Positions 11,531 to 21,231 of a stretch of DNA of 64,000 nt are shown here, in pieces. The translations under genes were made by a program, and so were the position numbers. The notes under the pieces are model-generated. The model saw only the letters and a program-made list of their open reading frames with translations, was not told the origin of the DNA and made no database searches. Origin of the DNA: Serratia sp. UGAL515B_01 (GTDB taxonomy: Bacteria; Pseudomonadota; Gammaproteobacteria; Enterobacterales; Enterobacteriaceae); contig NZ_CP109901.1 in the NCBI RefSeq assembly GCF_033095805.1, positions 558,001 through 622,000 on the forward strand, written 5' to 3'. Position 1 is the first letter of the stretch, and each line of letters opens with the position of its first letter.

Positions 11531-13897
11531 TCAGAATGCGCGCTGGTAAGGCAGAATACCTGCGCGCAACATTTCGTTGCTACCCAGGCTGTGATCGTTG
11601 CTCAAGCCGCGTAATTCAATATTGAATGTAAATCTATTATCGTACTTACTGAGTTGGTTGCCGTAATCCCAGTCAACGATTTTTCGTTCGTACCCCACGT
11701 TGAAAGCCCAACAACAGGTGTTATACCGAAAGCCAACTAACTGGTTGGCAGTCTGTTTCACTCTGGTGTCATAGTAATATGCACCAACAACGGCCCATCG
11801 GTCAGCAATCGGCCAACTGGCGACCACACCTACTTGTGAAATACCGTCCTGATAGCCGGGGTTACTGATATCCGGCAGGGTAGCCGAAATATATTCCGGG
11901 CTTGCATAACGATAGTTTAGCTGAACAACACGATTTTCATCTTTACGGTATTCCACGACACCATCGCCTAACGCGATGGTGGCAAGACGGGTATCATATT
12001 GTACACCGCCACGCAGGCCCCAACGGTCATCAATCTTCCAATAAGTGTCACCGGCCCATACTACGCTGCCTGTGTCATCATTCTTATCAAAGTTACTGGT
12101 GTTATCCCCGGTCTGTGAACGGCTTAGGTAATAGATTTGACCAACAGAAACGTTGAAACGTTCAATCAATGCATCATCATAAATGCGCGAAGTGAGCCCT
12201 GTAGCGAGTCGATTCTGTGAAGCAATACGGTCCAAGCCACTGTATGAACGGTCGCGGAACAAACCAAAGTAGTCGGTCTGTAACAGAGTTGAATCATAGG
12301 TATAGATATTACTCTGATCGCGGTATGGCACATACAGATACTGAACGCGTGGTTCAACCGTTTGGGTATAGTCTTGTGACCAATCCATAGTGCGCTCAAA
12401 GACGACTTTGCCTTCGGTTTTGAGCTGCGGCAGGATACGGTTGACCGAGTCGTCAAGTTTTGGAGCCTGGCTTCCGTATTTACGGTTGGTATAGTCTGCG
12501 AAAAATCCGTTAGGAATATCCTGCTGGAAATGCGTTGCCATCAGCTTGGCTTCGGTATTTAAGCTTCCCCAATTGTTGGCCAACGGCAGATTGATAGTTG
12601 GTTCAATATGCCAGCGTGTAGCCTCTGGATTATTTGGATTCACGCTGGAGAACTTTGCAACCTGAGCGTATGTGTGTGAATCGAACGGACCGATATCTGT
12701 CAGGTAATAGTTTAGATCCAATTGCGGCTGTGCGCGGTAGGCATTTTGGTTGCCTGCACCGCTGAAAATCTGGAATTGCTTCGAGGACAGCGTTGCATCC
12801 CAGTTCTCATCGGCGTAACCGGCACTGAATATCTGCGTAGCATAGCCGTCAGTGGTAGAACCATAGTTTGAAAACAGATCGGTGAAGTAATAGGGATCAC
12901 TTACCTTGGTAAAGTTGATGTTGAAGCGCCACACCTGATCCATTACACCACTATGTCCCCAGTAGAACAACCAGCGCTCGTTGTCTTTGGTATCTCCATA
13001 GTCATTCTTAAACTGGCGGTCGCTTGGCAGCCAGTCGAACGCTAGAGTACCCGCACCGGGTTGAACCAAGTAACGGAATTCATTTTGCCATTGCATGCCC
13101 CGTCGCGACATATAATGAGGCGTGATGGTGGCATCAAAGTTTGGTGCAATGTTCCAATAGTACGGTAGGATAAACTCGAAACCGCTGTTGCTGGTGTATT
13201 TCGCGTTTGGGATAAGAAAACCTGAACGACGTTTACTACCTATCGGCAATTGCAGATAAGGGCTGTAGAATACCGGCACTTTGCCAATTTTGAAACGTGC
13301 ATTCCATATTTCAGCCACTTCCTCGTCGCGATCTTGGATCACTTCTGACCCCACCACGCTCCAACTGTTGTCGCCTGGCAAACAGGAAGTAAAAGATCCG
13401 TTTTCCAAAATGGTATAGCGGTTTTGCCCGCGCATTTTCATTTTGTCTGCCTCACCACGCCCTTGCCTGCCTACCATCTGATAGTTGCCCTGATAGACAT
13501 CAGTATCTTTGGTATTGAGGTTTGACCAAGCTTTCGGCCCTTGCAGTTTTATCTGATGATCGGAGTAGTGCACATCGCCCGTCGCGGTGACGGTTCGTAT
13601 GGGGTCAGGTTGTCCATCTTTTTGTGTTTGACTCAGTTCAACCTGTTTTGCTGTAAGAGTGCTGTTCCCTTGCTCGATATGAACGTCACCACTAAACAAC
13701 GCGCTGCCCGGAAAATCGGCATGTGAGTCATTGGAACGGATAGTAATAGGCAGGGCATCGGGATCGCCTGTGATGACGGGTTTATTGTAAGTTGGTACAC
13801 CGAGCATACATTGCTCGGCCAGATCTGCCAGCGTAGGCTGACTGTAAAGTGCGGTCCAAATTAAAGTGGCCAGCAGTGTTGGGAAACTTTTTTTCAT
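11531..13897 (-). CDS. lptD: LPS-assembly protein LptD
   Basis: LptD is the outer-membrane beta barrel that, with LptE, inserts lipopolysaccharide into the outer leaflet. The 788-residue precursor has a signal peptide of about 24 residues, an N-terminal OstA/LptA-like beta-jellyroll domain and a large C-terminal barrel ending in an aromatic residue (LPYQRAF). The four cysteines needed for the two inter-domain disulfides are all present at about C30, C172, C728 and C729. E. coli LptD has 784 residues. It heads the minus-strand lptD-surA-pdxA-rsmA-apaG-apaH series, divergent from djlA. Confidence 0.96.
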   Translation of the reverse strand: MKKSFPTLLATLIWTALYSQPTLADLAEQCMLGVPTYNKPVITGDPDALPITIRSNDSHADFPGSALFSGDVHIEQGNSTLTAKQVELSQTQKDGQPDPIRTVTATGDVHYSDHQIKLQGPKAWSNLNTKDTDVYQGNYQMVGRQGRGEADKMKMRGQNRYTILENGSFTSCLPGDNSWSVVGSEVIQDRDEEVAEIWNARFKIGKVPVFYSPYLQLPIGSKRRSGFLIPNAKYTSNSGFEFILPYYWNIAPNFDATITPHYMSRRGMQWQNEFRYLVQPGAGTLAFDWLPSDRQFKNDYGDTKDNERWLFYWGHSGVMDQVWRFNINFTKVSDPYYFTDLFSNYGSTTDGYATQIFSAGYADENWDATLSSKQFQIFSGAGNQNAYRAQPQLDLNYYLTDIGPFDSHTYAQVAKFSSVNPNNPEATRWHIEPTINLPLANNWGSLNTEAKLMATHFQQDIPNGFFADYTNRKYGSQAPKLDDSVNRILPQLKTEGKVVFERTMDWSQDYTQTVEPRVQYLYVPYRDQSNIYTYDSTLLQTDYFGLFRDRSYSGLDRIASQNRLATGLTSRIYDDALIERFNVSVGQIYYLSRSQTGDNTSNFDKNDDTGSVVWAGDTYWKIDDRWGLRGGVQYDTRLATIALGDGVVEYRKDENRVVQLNYRYASPEYISATLPDISNPGYQDGISQVGVVASWPIADRWAVVGAYYYDTRVKQTANQLVGFRYNTCCWAFNVGYERKIVDWDYGNQLSKYDNRFTFNIELRGLSNDHSLGSNEMLRAGILPYQRAF

Positions 13898-14249
13898 ACG
13901 TGGTTTCGGTGTTCCGTCATCAGAGGCGTCGTGTCCGGCAAACGGTCAGAGACTATATCACTCATCGGTGTTGCGCTAGTGCTAAATACCGTGGCTCAAC
14001 AGCGTCGTCGTTAGGTGCTGAGATAAATGACAGGTATGATAATCGAAATCTTGGAAAAAATCGCCATAACCCTTGTGTGAACCAAGGTTGAACTACCCGA
14101 AGTAATTGAAGTTATAGCAGGGTAAGGGGAGTTTGCCTCTCCAATTTCATACCCCGGTATGTGATTGCGAAACTGCATTTAGCCATTAGTGCTTTAACTT
14201 CAAGTTAATAAAGGGGATGTGCGAATTATGATCGATAGTTGGGGAATCT
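13898..14249. other. lptD-djlA divergent intergenic region
   Basis: This 352-bp gap must carry the divergent promoters for lptD and djlA. In E. coli lptD is partly sigma-E dependent, but I cannot identify a clear sigma-E element here by eye. No gene or RNA is seen. Confidence 0.5.
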
Positions 14250-15071
14250 ATGCCGTATTGGGGAAAACTGCTTGGAGTGATTGTCGCCGTTTGGTCTGGT
14301 GCTGGATTCTGGGGAGTAGTTTTAGGGCTGATTGTTGGCCATATGATCGATACTGCGCGTAAAAATAAGCGCAGTCGGGGTTTTTTTTCCGATCAACAGA
14401 CGCGGCAGACGTTGTTTTTCCGCACCACTTTTCAAGTGATGGGGCATCTGACCAAATCAAAAGGGCGTGTCACTGAAGCTGATATACAGATAGCTAGCCT
14501 GTTTATGGATCGTTTGCAGTTACATGGCGAAGCTCGTACAGCTGCGCAGAATGCATTTCGTGAAGGTAAAGAGAGCCAGTTTCCGTTACGCGAAACGCTA
14601 CAGCAGTTGCGTAGCATCTGTTTTGGACGTTTTGATCTGATTCGCATGTTTCTGGAGATTCAAATCCAGGCTGCTTTTGCTGATGGTTCTCTGCACCCGA
14701 ATGAAAGGCAGGTACTGTATGTGATAGCCGAGGAATTGGGTATTTCCCAGGCGCAGTTCGATCAGTTCCTGAGCATGATGGAAGGTGGTCGACAGTTTGG
14801 TGGGGGACAGCAGGGATATTATTCCCATGGTGGCTATCAACAAACGCAACAAGGCCCTACGCTGGAAGATGCGTGTAAAGTATTGGGTGTCGGCACTGGC
14901 GATGATGCAACAACCATAAAAAGGGCCTACCGCAAACTGATGAGTGAGCATCATCCTGATAAATTGGTAGCGAAAGGCTTGCCACCGGAAATGATGGAAA
15001 TGGCTAAACAGAAAGCGCAGGAAATACAGGCTGCCTATGATCTGATCAAGCGCGAGAAAGGTTTTAAATAA
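14250..15071 (+). CDS. djlA: Membrane-anchored DnaJ-like co-chaperone DjlA
   Basis: DjlA is a type III J-protein of the inner membrane that works with DnaK and influences colanic acid signalling through Rcs. The 273 residues comprise a single N-terminal membrane helix ([20 protein letters not shown]), a TerB-like central domain (about residues 55-165), a Gly/Gln-rich linker and a C-terminal J domain with the HPD motif at about residues 235-237. Length matches E. coli DjlA (271 aa). The ATG at 14250 follows a GGGGAATCT Shine-Dalgarno-like stretch. Confidence 0.95.
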   Translation: MPYWGKLLGVIVAVWSGAGFWGVVLGLIVGHMIDTARKNKRSRGFFSDQQTRQTLFFRTTFQVMGHLTKSKGRVTEADIQIASLFMDRLQLHGEARTAAQNAFREGKESQFPLRETLQQLRSICFGRFDLIRMFLEIQIQAAFADGSLHPNERQVLYVIAEELGISQAQFDQFLSMMEGGRQFGGGQQGYYSHGGYQQTQQGPTLEDACKVLGVGTGDDATTIKRAYRKLMSEHHPDKLVAKGLPPEMMEMAKQKAQEIQAAYDLIKREKGFK

Positions 15072-15083
15072 GTCCTCTATTTA

Positions 15084-15119
15084 TCAAAATGGGGGCGCGA
15101 TTTAGGGGGCCCCTTTTGA
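15084..15119. terminator. Bidirectional terminator between djlA and rluA
   Basis: An inverted repeat (TCAAAATGGGGGC with GCCCCTTTTGA, one bulged base) lies between the convergent djlA and rluA stops. A-rich and T-rich arms flank a G+C core, so it could terminate both transcripts. Confidence 0.7.
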
Positions 15120-15125
15120 TTCGAA

Positions 15126-15746
15126 TTAGAAATCTGGTTCAGCGTGAAAATGCATAGGTGTCTGATATGCAGGGTGAGTGATACGCAGTTCTTGCGCGTG
15201 TAATTGAAGACGCGGAGCCATCGCTTTGGCTTCGGGATGTGCGTAAAAGCTGTCCCCGAGGATGGGGTGCCCTAATGCAAGCATGTGAACGCGCAACTGA
15301 TGCGAACGCCCGGTAATGGGCGTTAGTTTTACACGTGTACTGCCATCTGCATCACGAGAAAGGACCAGATATTCAGTCTGTGCTGATTTACCGGTTTCAA
15401 AACATACTTTCTGTAATGGCCGGTTTGGCCAGTCGCAAATCAACGGTAAATCTACCAATCCTTCATCATGTTCCATGTGTCCCCAAACACGAGCGATATA
15501 AGATTTCTTCGGCTCGCGTTCACGGAATTGGCGTTTGAGCTCGCGCTCGGCAGGCTTGTTCAACGCAACGACAATGACGCCGCTGGTAGCCATATCCAGA
15601 CGATGTACCGACTCTGCTTTAGGGAAGTTCACCTGCAGACGCGTCATCAGACTGTCTTTATTTTCCGGCAAACGCCCAGGAACTGAAAGCAACCCGCTTT
15701 GCTTGTTGATCACGATGATATGTTCATCCTGGTAAATTACTATCAT
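15126..15746 (-). CDS. rluA: Pseudouridine synthase RluA, shortened N-terminus
   Basis: RluA converts U746 of 23S rRNA and U32 of some tRNAs to pseudouridine. The 206-residue reading frame includes the catalytic motif HRLDMATSG near residue 50, REREPKKSYIARVWGH and the C-terminal ITGRSHQLRVHMLALGHPIL. E. coli RluA has 219 residues; the first 13 or so residues (through the Trp-Leu just before the shared VIxYQD core) are missing, and an in-frame TAA lies two codons before the ATG. The loss coincides with the left edge of the AT-rich island, so the insertion probably replaced the original start and promoter. The catalytic core is intact and activity is plausible. Confidence 0.88.
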   Translation of the reverse strand: MIVIYQDEHIIVINKQSGLLSVPGRLPENKDSLMTRLQVNFPKAESVHRLDMATSGVIVVALNKPAERELKRQFREREPKKSYIARVWGHMEHDEGLVDLPLICDWPNRPLQKVCFETGKSAQTEYLVLSRDADGSTRVKLTPITGRSHQLRVHMLALGHPILGDSFYAHPEAKAMAPRLQLHAQELRITHPAYQTPMHFHAEPDF

Positions 15747-15914
15747 ATAAGTTTATCTCTATCTGATTTTAATGCTTTTTTGTGTGTTATTTATTTGATT
15801 TTAAATATTTTTATGGTTTTTTTCATCTTTTGTTGTCCCATCAAATCTCATCCAAAACCACTGAATCCTACTTTTTAGTATAGGTCATAATGTAGTTTGT
15901 TAGTTTGCCTATGG

Positions 15915-15920
15915 TATAAT
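15915..15920 (+). promoter_or_regulatory. Candidate -10 element of the integrase promoter
   Basis: A perfect TATAAT lies 39 bases upstream of the integrase GTG within AT-rich sequence. The -35 region is weak, so only the -10 is marked. Confidence 0.45.
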
Positions 15921-15958
15921 CAGTCATACTATAGTTACTTACACATGGAGCTAACTAG

Positions 15959-17242
15959 GTGGAAAAAAAAGAGAGAAAACCACTGTCAACCAAAGCCATT
16001 GAAGCCATGAAACCCGGTGACAAAGATAAAGCTGATACCGGCGAAAATAGGGGATTACGGCTTACTTGCGGCGCTACCGGCATTAAAACTTTCTTCTACC
16101 GTTACATCAGTCCCCTGACTCACAAACTTACCCAAGTTAAGATCGGTCATTTCCCTAATATCTCACTTGCTCAGGCTCGTACTGAACTACAAACACTTAA
16201 GCTGGTAAAGAATGAAGGTCGCTGCCCTGCCAGTGAACTGAAAGCAGAAAGGCACCACAAACAGCAAACGGAACTCGCTGAGAAAAAGGCTGTTTTCACC
16301 GTCAAAGATTTGGTCGAACTGTATTTGACCCAACATATTGAAGATCGTCATGGAAAAGATAACAAAATCATCCAAGGAGCCAGAAAACCGCAAAGCCAGT
16401 ACGCTACCCGAAGAACTTTAACCAAAGATGTGGTGGATAAAATCGGCCAGTCTCCTGCGCAGGAAGTCACCCGTAAGGATGTTGTCGATCTAGTTATGGC
16501 TGTTGTTCAACGCGGCGCTAATGTGCTTGCCGGAATTATTCTACGCGAACTCTGTGCGGCTTACGAGTTTGCTCTTGGACTGGGCAAGCTGGATGAAAAT
16601 TTTGTTAACCCAGCGTTGCTGGCCAAAGCCAGTCTGACACAAGCCAAGATGAAACTGACCTCTACGCCCGGCAAGCGAGTGCTAACCGACGGCGAATTAG
16701 CTCAATTTCTGCGGTGGCTACCAACATCGAGTTACCCGTCTAATATTAAAAATGTTTTGCAATTGACGCTTCTAACAGGGTGCCGTACTGGGGAAGTCTG
16801 TGCACTGGCGTGGGATAATGTTGATCTGCAAAGAGGGACAATCCACCTGCGAGAAACCAAGACAGGTATTGAGCGCCATGTTCAGTTATCGCGCCAGGCG
16901 ATAGCCTTTCTTGAATCACTCAGAGCATCTTCTACGGCCCATCATCTTTTTGCTTCCCGTGGGCGTAACAAACCGATCACTCAGCCTTTCCTCAATGAGG
17001 CTTCAAACCGGTTACGCAAGTTGGGCTTAATGATAGATATAGAGCCTTGGACACCACACGATTTACGCAGAACCGTGCGAACTGGCTTGGCCCGTATTGG
17101 ATGCCCCAGTGAGGTTGCTGAAGCCGTTTTAGGGCATTCACGCAAGGGTATTGAAGGTACTTATGACCTCCACCACTACGAGGCTGAGTGTAAAGAGTGG
17201 CTGCAAAAATGGGCAGATTATCACGATACGTTGAAAAAGTGA
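15959..17242 (+). CDS. Tyrosine-type site-specific integrase (P4-integrase family)
   Basis: This 427-residue protein is a DUF4102/P4-type integrase of the kind that inserts genomic islands. The N-terminal arm-binding region covers about residues 1-95, a SAM-like core-binding domain about 110-215, and the catalytic domain the rest. The catalytic residues are all present: R276 (TGCRTGE), K301 (RETKTG), H367 and R370 (PHDLRR), H393 (LGHS) and Y402 (GTYDL). The GTG start follows GGAG at a good distance. It sits 200 bases from the truncated rluA and marks the left end of the accessory region. Its last quarter is duplicated at 19302-19613. No adjacent tRNA gene or clear att repeat was found. Confidence 0.93.
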   Translation: MEKKERKPLSTKAIEAMKPGDKDKADTGENRGLRLTCGATGIKTFFYRYISPLTHKLTQVKIGHFPNISLAQARTELQTLKLVKNEGRCPASELKAERHHKQQTELAEKKAVFTVKDLVELYLTQHIEDRHGKDNKIIQGARKPQSQYATRRTLTKDVVDKIGQSPAQEVTRKDVVDLVMAVVQRGANVLAGIILRELCAAYEFALGLGKLDENFVNPALLAKASLTQAKMKLTSTPGKRVLTDGELAQFLRWLPTSSYPSNIKNVLQLTLLTGCRTGEVCALAWDNVDLQRGTIHLRETKTGIERHVQLSRQAIAFLESLRASSTAHHLFASRGRNKPITQPFLNEASNRLRKLGLMIDIEPWTPHDLRRTVRTGLARIGCPSEVAEAVLGHSRKGIEGTYDLHHYEAECKEWLQKWADYHDTLKK

Positions 17243-17527
17243 TTTTCTGTTGATGTTCTTAAGTCAATGAGTTAAGCACACCATTAGCCCTTCAGTAGTA
17301 CTTATCATAAGGCGTTGATGGGAAAGATTGAATATTCTTGCATTGGATGGATGCAGGTATATAATTTTCATACTTCGAGTTGTGTTTACAATTTCCTTAA
17401 CCTCCTGCAACTTGAACTATTTTTGATTATAGTACCCTGATAAAACTCCATTTCTAGTGACTCCCACAGCCCAGTTTAGGGTAAACCCTTGGTCTGATAT
17501 GGAAGATGAGAAGCCGTTAACAACAAA

Positions 17528-18421
17528 ATGGAATTTTCTATGTCAGAAACCACCCAATCATCTGTAGAAGCGTTGCGCTTTCCTTGTACTGTATTCAGAA
17601 CGCAAAGACGCATGGATGATTACGGTGCTGATGATATGCGGTGTGGTGATCTCAGCGAAACGCAGTTAAAAAATGATTTTAAACTGAATGATGTGTCCAG
17701 CAAGGTTAACCCGTACACCCTAACGTTGGCTAAACAGCTAAAACTCCGATCTTATGGTTATGGCTTTGAGGCTGATACGGATCTGAAAAGCAAGAAGATA
17801 ACACGGCAAGAATGCGCGAATATCCTTTTTGATGAGTTTCGTAGCCTCTCAAAGCAAGTTTCTTTTTACGGTCCCTACCAGAAACTTATCGGAAAGATGA
17901 TTGATCATATGCAGAAAGGGAATGGTGCACCGTTCAGAGATATATTGTTAAATGCAGCGTTAAAAGAGCAAATTCTTGAGGATACATCATCAGATAATAG
18001 TTCACGTTTATTATTGAAATTAATTTTTGATAAAAATATAGACTGGAAAAACAAGTGTTATCCAGCAGAAAAAGAGAGCGCTATTAGAAATGCTATATCT
18101 TTTGGGAGATTGCCAAAATTTGACAGGTTGAAGGATCGCGTTAACGGACTAGGTATTACCGTACACGATATATATGCAGCACATATCACTATAAGATCTC
18201 TACAGATTGACAATGACCGCTACCGCGCTGTTGTTCATTATAATGTTCAAGATCACTTTGGACTGGATGACGATGATATTAGAAAATTTCGCAATTACTC
18301 TTTATTATTTCGTATTTGGTTCGTACTACAGCGATTCAATCAGTTCGCTTATAAACCATTCATGACGAACATGGAAGCTACCATAGAAATTACAGGAGTT
18401 CGTAATGACAAGCAAAAATAA
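17528..18421 (+). CDS. DUF3289 family protein, copy 1
   Basis: The 297-residue protein belongs to the DUF3289 family of enterobacteria, recognised by FPCTVFRTQRRMDDYGADDM near the start and FGLDDDDIRKFRNYSLLFRI with FVLQRFNQFAYKPFMTNMEA near the end. The function is not established. No signal peptide or membrane segment is visible. An in-frame ATG at 17540 is a possible alternative start. Its end overlaps the start of the downstream DUF943 gene by 17 bases. Compared with copy 2, residues 1 to about 140 and about 195 to 290 are nearly identical while the middle differs strongly. It might be an effector with the DUF943 protein as partner, but this is inferred from arrangement only. Confidence 0.85.
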   Translation: MEFSMSETTQSSVEALRFPCTVFRTQRRMDDYGADDMRCGDLSETQLKNDFKLNDVSSKVNPYTLTLAKQLKLRSYGYGFEADTDLKSKKITRQECANILFDEFRSLSKQVSFYGPYQKLIGKMIDHMQKGNGAPFRDILLNAALKEQILEDTSSDNSSRLLLKLIFDKNIDWKNKCYPAEKESAIRNAISFGRLPKFDRLKDRVNGLGITVHDIYAAHITIRSLQIDNDRYRAVVHYNVQDHFGLDDDDIRKFRNYSLLFRIWFVLQRFNQFAYKPFMTNMEATIEITGVRNDKQK

Positions 18422-18878
18422 AAAAAACATCTGTATACTATTACTGATTTTTATTGCTATCACTAGTTATTTTCTATGGCTCTCAAACCGTGCAGTAGAA
18501 ATTATTGCAGTTCATCAAGATTATAATTTCAGTTCTGTTTTAGTGAAAAATTTCCCATTGACCGATAAAGGGAAAATAAATTGGTGGCTTGAAAACAGAG
18601 ATATGCTGGAAGCTAAATTCAATATTCCAAAACATGCACCTGATGGAAGTTTCACTATTATTTTCTGGGATTTTGGAGATGGTTATAAAGAAGAAGGGAA
18701 ATATGACAGATTATGTTTCAATGATATGAAAACTGATAAAAACTGTATAGAAAAAGAAAAATATATGACTATTTATAAGTTCAATAATGAAGAACCATTT
18801 TTTTCATTCAATGGAAGTAGATATCTATTGGGAGAAAGTAATAAAATAATAAAAATGAAGCAAGATGATAAAAGCTGA
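18405..18878 (+). CDS. DUF943 family protein, copy 1
   Basis: The 157-residue protein has one N-terminal membrane helix (about residues 7-25, ICILLLIFIAITSYFLWL) and then a domain expected outside the cytoplasmic membrane, with the DUF943 signatures VEIIAVHQDYNFSSVLVKNF, KINWWLENRDML and FWDFGDGYKEEGKYDRLCF. Three cysteines occur (one in the helix, two later). A strong AGGAG precedes the ATG, which lies inside the 3' end of the DUF3289 gene, so translation is coupled. Function unknown; it could be a membrane-anchored partner or immunity protein of the neighbour. The gene is AT-rich compared with the flanking chromosome. Confidence 0.82.
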   Translation: MTSKNKKNICILLLIFIAITSYFLWLSNRAVEIIAVHQDYNFSSVLVKNFPLTDKGKINWWLENRDMLEAKFNIPKHAPDGSFTIIFWDFGDGYKEEGKYDRLCFNDMKTDKNCIEKEKYMTIYKFNNEEPFFSFNGSRYLLGESNKIIKMKQDDKS

Positions 18879-19095
18879 ACACATTGAGTGGTTAACTTTC
18901 ACACAAGAAAAGTATGACCATATACTGATTGGTATTATTATGTAATGCAACTCCTAAATCTCTCCTGAAATAATACAGGAGCTCACTTCAATAGTATTTA
19001 ATCTCGCGTACAAGTAATACGAGCTTCCCATAATGCCATTAAAAGCGGCTAGACGACAATAGATGCACCAGCCGCTGCTCATCCAAGGTAAATTG

Positions 19096-19301
19096 CTACG
19101 ATGCTTGATTTTTCAAATTGATCTTTAAGTATGGATGATGCCAACTTTCATCAATCAAGCGGTAAGAAATAAACCCATCGTGCTCTAACGCACATATCAG
19201 ACCTCGATGAGTAGAGACAAATTGGTAGACAGCCAAGCTTTCCAACCCTTGCAGCATATGAGCCAGCAGCTTGCGGCGCATTACATCACGCCTCCGCCGT
19301 G
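19096..19301 (-). pseudogene. 3' remnant of an unidentified gene, cut by the duplication junction
   Basis: On the minus strand an open frame runs from the junction near 19301 to a TAG at 19096-19098. The translated stretch is coding-like (KLLAHMLQGLESLAVYQFV, then RGLICALEHDGFISYRLIDE and HHPYLKINLKN), but no start or upstream part remains because the integrase fragment of copy 2 begins at the junction. I do not recognise the family; the HDGF motif is the most distinctive piece. It may come from a replication or mobile-element gene lost when the duplication formed. Confidence 0.4.
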
Positions 19302-19613
19302 TTCTACGGCCCATCATCTTTTTGCTTCCCGTGGGCGTAACAAACCGATCACTCAGCCTTTCCTCAATGAGGCTTCAAACCGGTTACGCAAGTTGGGCTT
19401 AATGATAGATATAGAGCCTTGGACACCACACGATTTACGCAGAACCGTGCGTATTGGCTTGGCCCTATTGGATGCCCCAATGAAGTCGCTGAAGCCGTTT
19501 TAGGCCATTCACGTAAGGGTATCGAAGGCACTTACGATCTCTACCGCTACAAGGCTGAGTGTAAGGTTTGGCTGCAAAAATGGGCGGATTATCTCGATAC
19601 ATTGAAAAAGTGA
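19302..19613 (+). pseudogene. Integrase 3' fragment with a frameshift
   Basis: This fragment matches the last 104 codons of the intact integrase at 15959-17242, including PHDLRRTVR, LGHSRKGIEGTYDL and the final DTLKK. It lacks the region with the catalytic Arg and Lys (R276, K301 of the intact copy). A single base is missing near 19464 (GGCCCTATTGG where the intact copy has GGCCCGTATTGG), which breaks the frame. It cannot encode a functional recombinase. Confidence 0.92.
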
Positions 19614-19898
19614 TTTTCTGTTGATGTTCTTAAGTCAATGAGTTGAGCACACCATTAGCCCTTCAGTAGTACTTATCATAAGGCGTTGATGGGAAAGATT
19701 GAATATTCTTGCATTGGATGGATGCAGGTATATAATTTTCATACTTCGAGTTGTGTTTACAATTTCCTTAACCTCCTGCAACTTGAACTATTTTTGATTA
19801 TAATACCCTGATAAAACTCCATTTCTAGTCATTCCCACAGCCCAGTTTAGGGTAAACCCTTGGTCTGATATGGAAGATGAGAAGCCGTTAACAACAAA

Positions 19899-20783
19899 AT
19901 GGAATTTTCTATGTCAGAAACCACCCAATCACCTGTAGAAGCGTTGCGCTTTCCTTGTACTGTATTCAGAACGCAAAGACGCATGGATGATTACGGTGCT
20001 GATGATATGCGGTGTGGTGATCTCAGCGAAACGCAGTTAAAAAATGATTTTAAACTGAATGATGTGTCCAGCAAGGTTAACCCGTACACCCTAACGTTGG
20101 CTAAACAGCTAAAACTCCGATCTTATGGTTATGGCTTTGAGGCTGATACGGATCTGAAAAGCAAGAAGATAACACGGCAAGAATGCGCGAATATCCTTTT
20201 TGATGAGTTTCGTAGCCTCTCAAAGCAAGTTTCTTTTTACGGTCCCTACCAGAAACTTATCGGAAAGATGATTGACCATATGCAGAAAGGTAATGGTGTG
20301 CCGTTTAGGGATATGTTGTTAAATGCAGCGTTAAAAGAGCAAATTCTTAGTGATGTGTTAGGCAATAGCACATACTTACGGATCAAAAAAGCCTTAACTA
20401 AGTATATAGACTGGGAAAACAGATGTTATCCGGCAGATAATAAGATTGACATAACAGAAGCTATCCTCGGTGGCATACTTCCAAAATTTGACAGGTTGCA
20501 GGATAGAGTTAACGGACTAGGTATTACCGTACATGATATATATGCTGCACATATCACTATAAGATCTCTACAGATTGACAATGACCGCTACCGAGCTGTT
20601 GTGCATTATAATGTTCAAGATCACTTTGGACTGGATGACGATGATATTAGAAAGTTTCGCAATTACTCTTTATTATTTCGTATTTGGTTCGTACTGCAGC
20701 GATTCAATCAGTTTGTTTATAAACCATTCATGACTAACATGGAAGCTACTGTAGAGATTACAGGGAGACGCAATGAAAATTAA
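19899..20783 (+). CDS. DUF3289 family protein, copy 2
   Basis: The 294-residue protein is the second DUF3289 member. Its first 140 or so residues differ from copy 1 by very few changes, and the last 100 are nearly identical. The centre (about residues 141-192, beginning ILSDVLGNSTYLRIKKALTK) is clearly different from copy 1 (ILEDTSSDNSSRLLLKLIFD). Only scattered positions such as IDW, CYPA and LPKFDRL are kept there. An alternative in-frame ATG lies at 19911. The 3' end overlaps the next gene by 11 bases. The patchwork suggests recombination or gene conversion among family members, or selection for diversity in the central part. Function unknown. Confidence 0.85.
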   Translation: MEFSMSETTQSPVEALRFPCTVFRTQRRMDDYGADDMRCGDLSETQLKNDFKLNDVSSKVNPYTLTLAKQLKLRSYGYGFEADTDLKSKKITRQECANILFDEFRSLSKQVSFYGPYQKLIGKMIDHMQKGNGVPFRDMLLNAALKEQILSDVLGNSTYLRIKKALTKYIDWENRCYPADNKIDITEAILGGILPKFDRLQDRVNGLGITVHDIYAAHITIRSLQIDNDRYRAVVHYNVQDHFGLDDDDIRKFRNYSLLFRIWFVLQRFNQFVYKPFMTNMEATVEITGRRNEN

Positions 20784-21231
20784 AATATATATTAGTATAA
20801 TTTTTTTTTGTAGTATCCTGTTGGGATTGGGACTCTGGATTTTGCGACATCCGGTAGAAATTATCGATGTACATCAGAGAGTTAAATACAGTGATATTCT
20901 GGTAAAAAACTTTCCTTTTACTGATAAAGGTAAAATAAAATGGTGGTTAGAAAACAAAGACATGCTGAAAGAAAAATACAACATCCCTAATCCTACACAA
21001 GATGGTTTATTTTCTGTTACCTTCTGGGATTTTGGGGAAGGCTATAAAGAAGATAAATATGATAGAAGATGCTTTGATGACATGAAAACCAATAAAAACT
21101 GCATTGAAAAAAAAATAATATTCACGGTTGATAATGACAAGCATAAAAGAATAATTTTCACTATGTATGATGGCGATGATTATCGTATGAATGAAAATGG
21201 TGATATAATAAAAATGAAACGAGATGATTAA
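20773..21231 (+). CDS. DUF943 family protein, copy 2
   Basis: The 152-residue protein has an N-terminal membrane helix (about residues 5-24, IYISIIFFCSILLGLGLWIL) and the DUF943 core (VEIIDVHQRVKYSDILVKNF, KIKWWLENKDMLKEKYNIP, FWDFGEGYKEDKYDRRCFDD). It is much more diverged from copy 1 than the upstream DUF3289 ends are, especially in the last 45 residues. GGGAG precedes the ATG, which lies inside the DUF3289 gene. The context suggests a cognate partner of the neighbouring DUF3289 protein; the role is not known. Confidence 0.82.
   Translation: MKIKIYISIIFFCSILLGLGLWILRHPVEIIDVHQRVKYSDILVKNFPFTDKGKIKWWLENKDMLKEKYNIPNPTQDGLFSVTFWDFGEGYKEDKYDRRCFDDMKTNKNCIEKKIIFTVDNDKHKRIIFTMYDGDDYRMNENGDIIKMKRDD

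Larger units (their letters stand above)
16930..19006 (+). repeat. Tandem duplication, copy 1
   Basis: About 2.08 kb spanning the integrase 3' end, the following 285-bp spacer, a DUF3289 gene, a DUF943 gene and its 3' flank is repeated at 19302-21365. The integrase tail, the spacer and the first 400 or so bases of the DUF3289 gene are almost identical between copies; the middle of DUF3289 and DUF943 diverge; homology returns in the 3' flank and ends at AATCTCG. Confidence 0.9.

Noticed and set aside
13898..14249. Sigma-E promoter for lptD
   Set aside because: Expected from E. coli, but no GGAACTT-like -35 with a matching -10 could be recognised.
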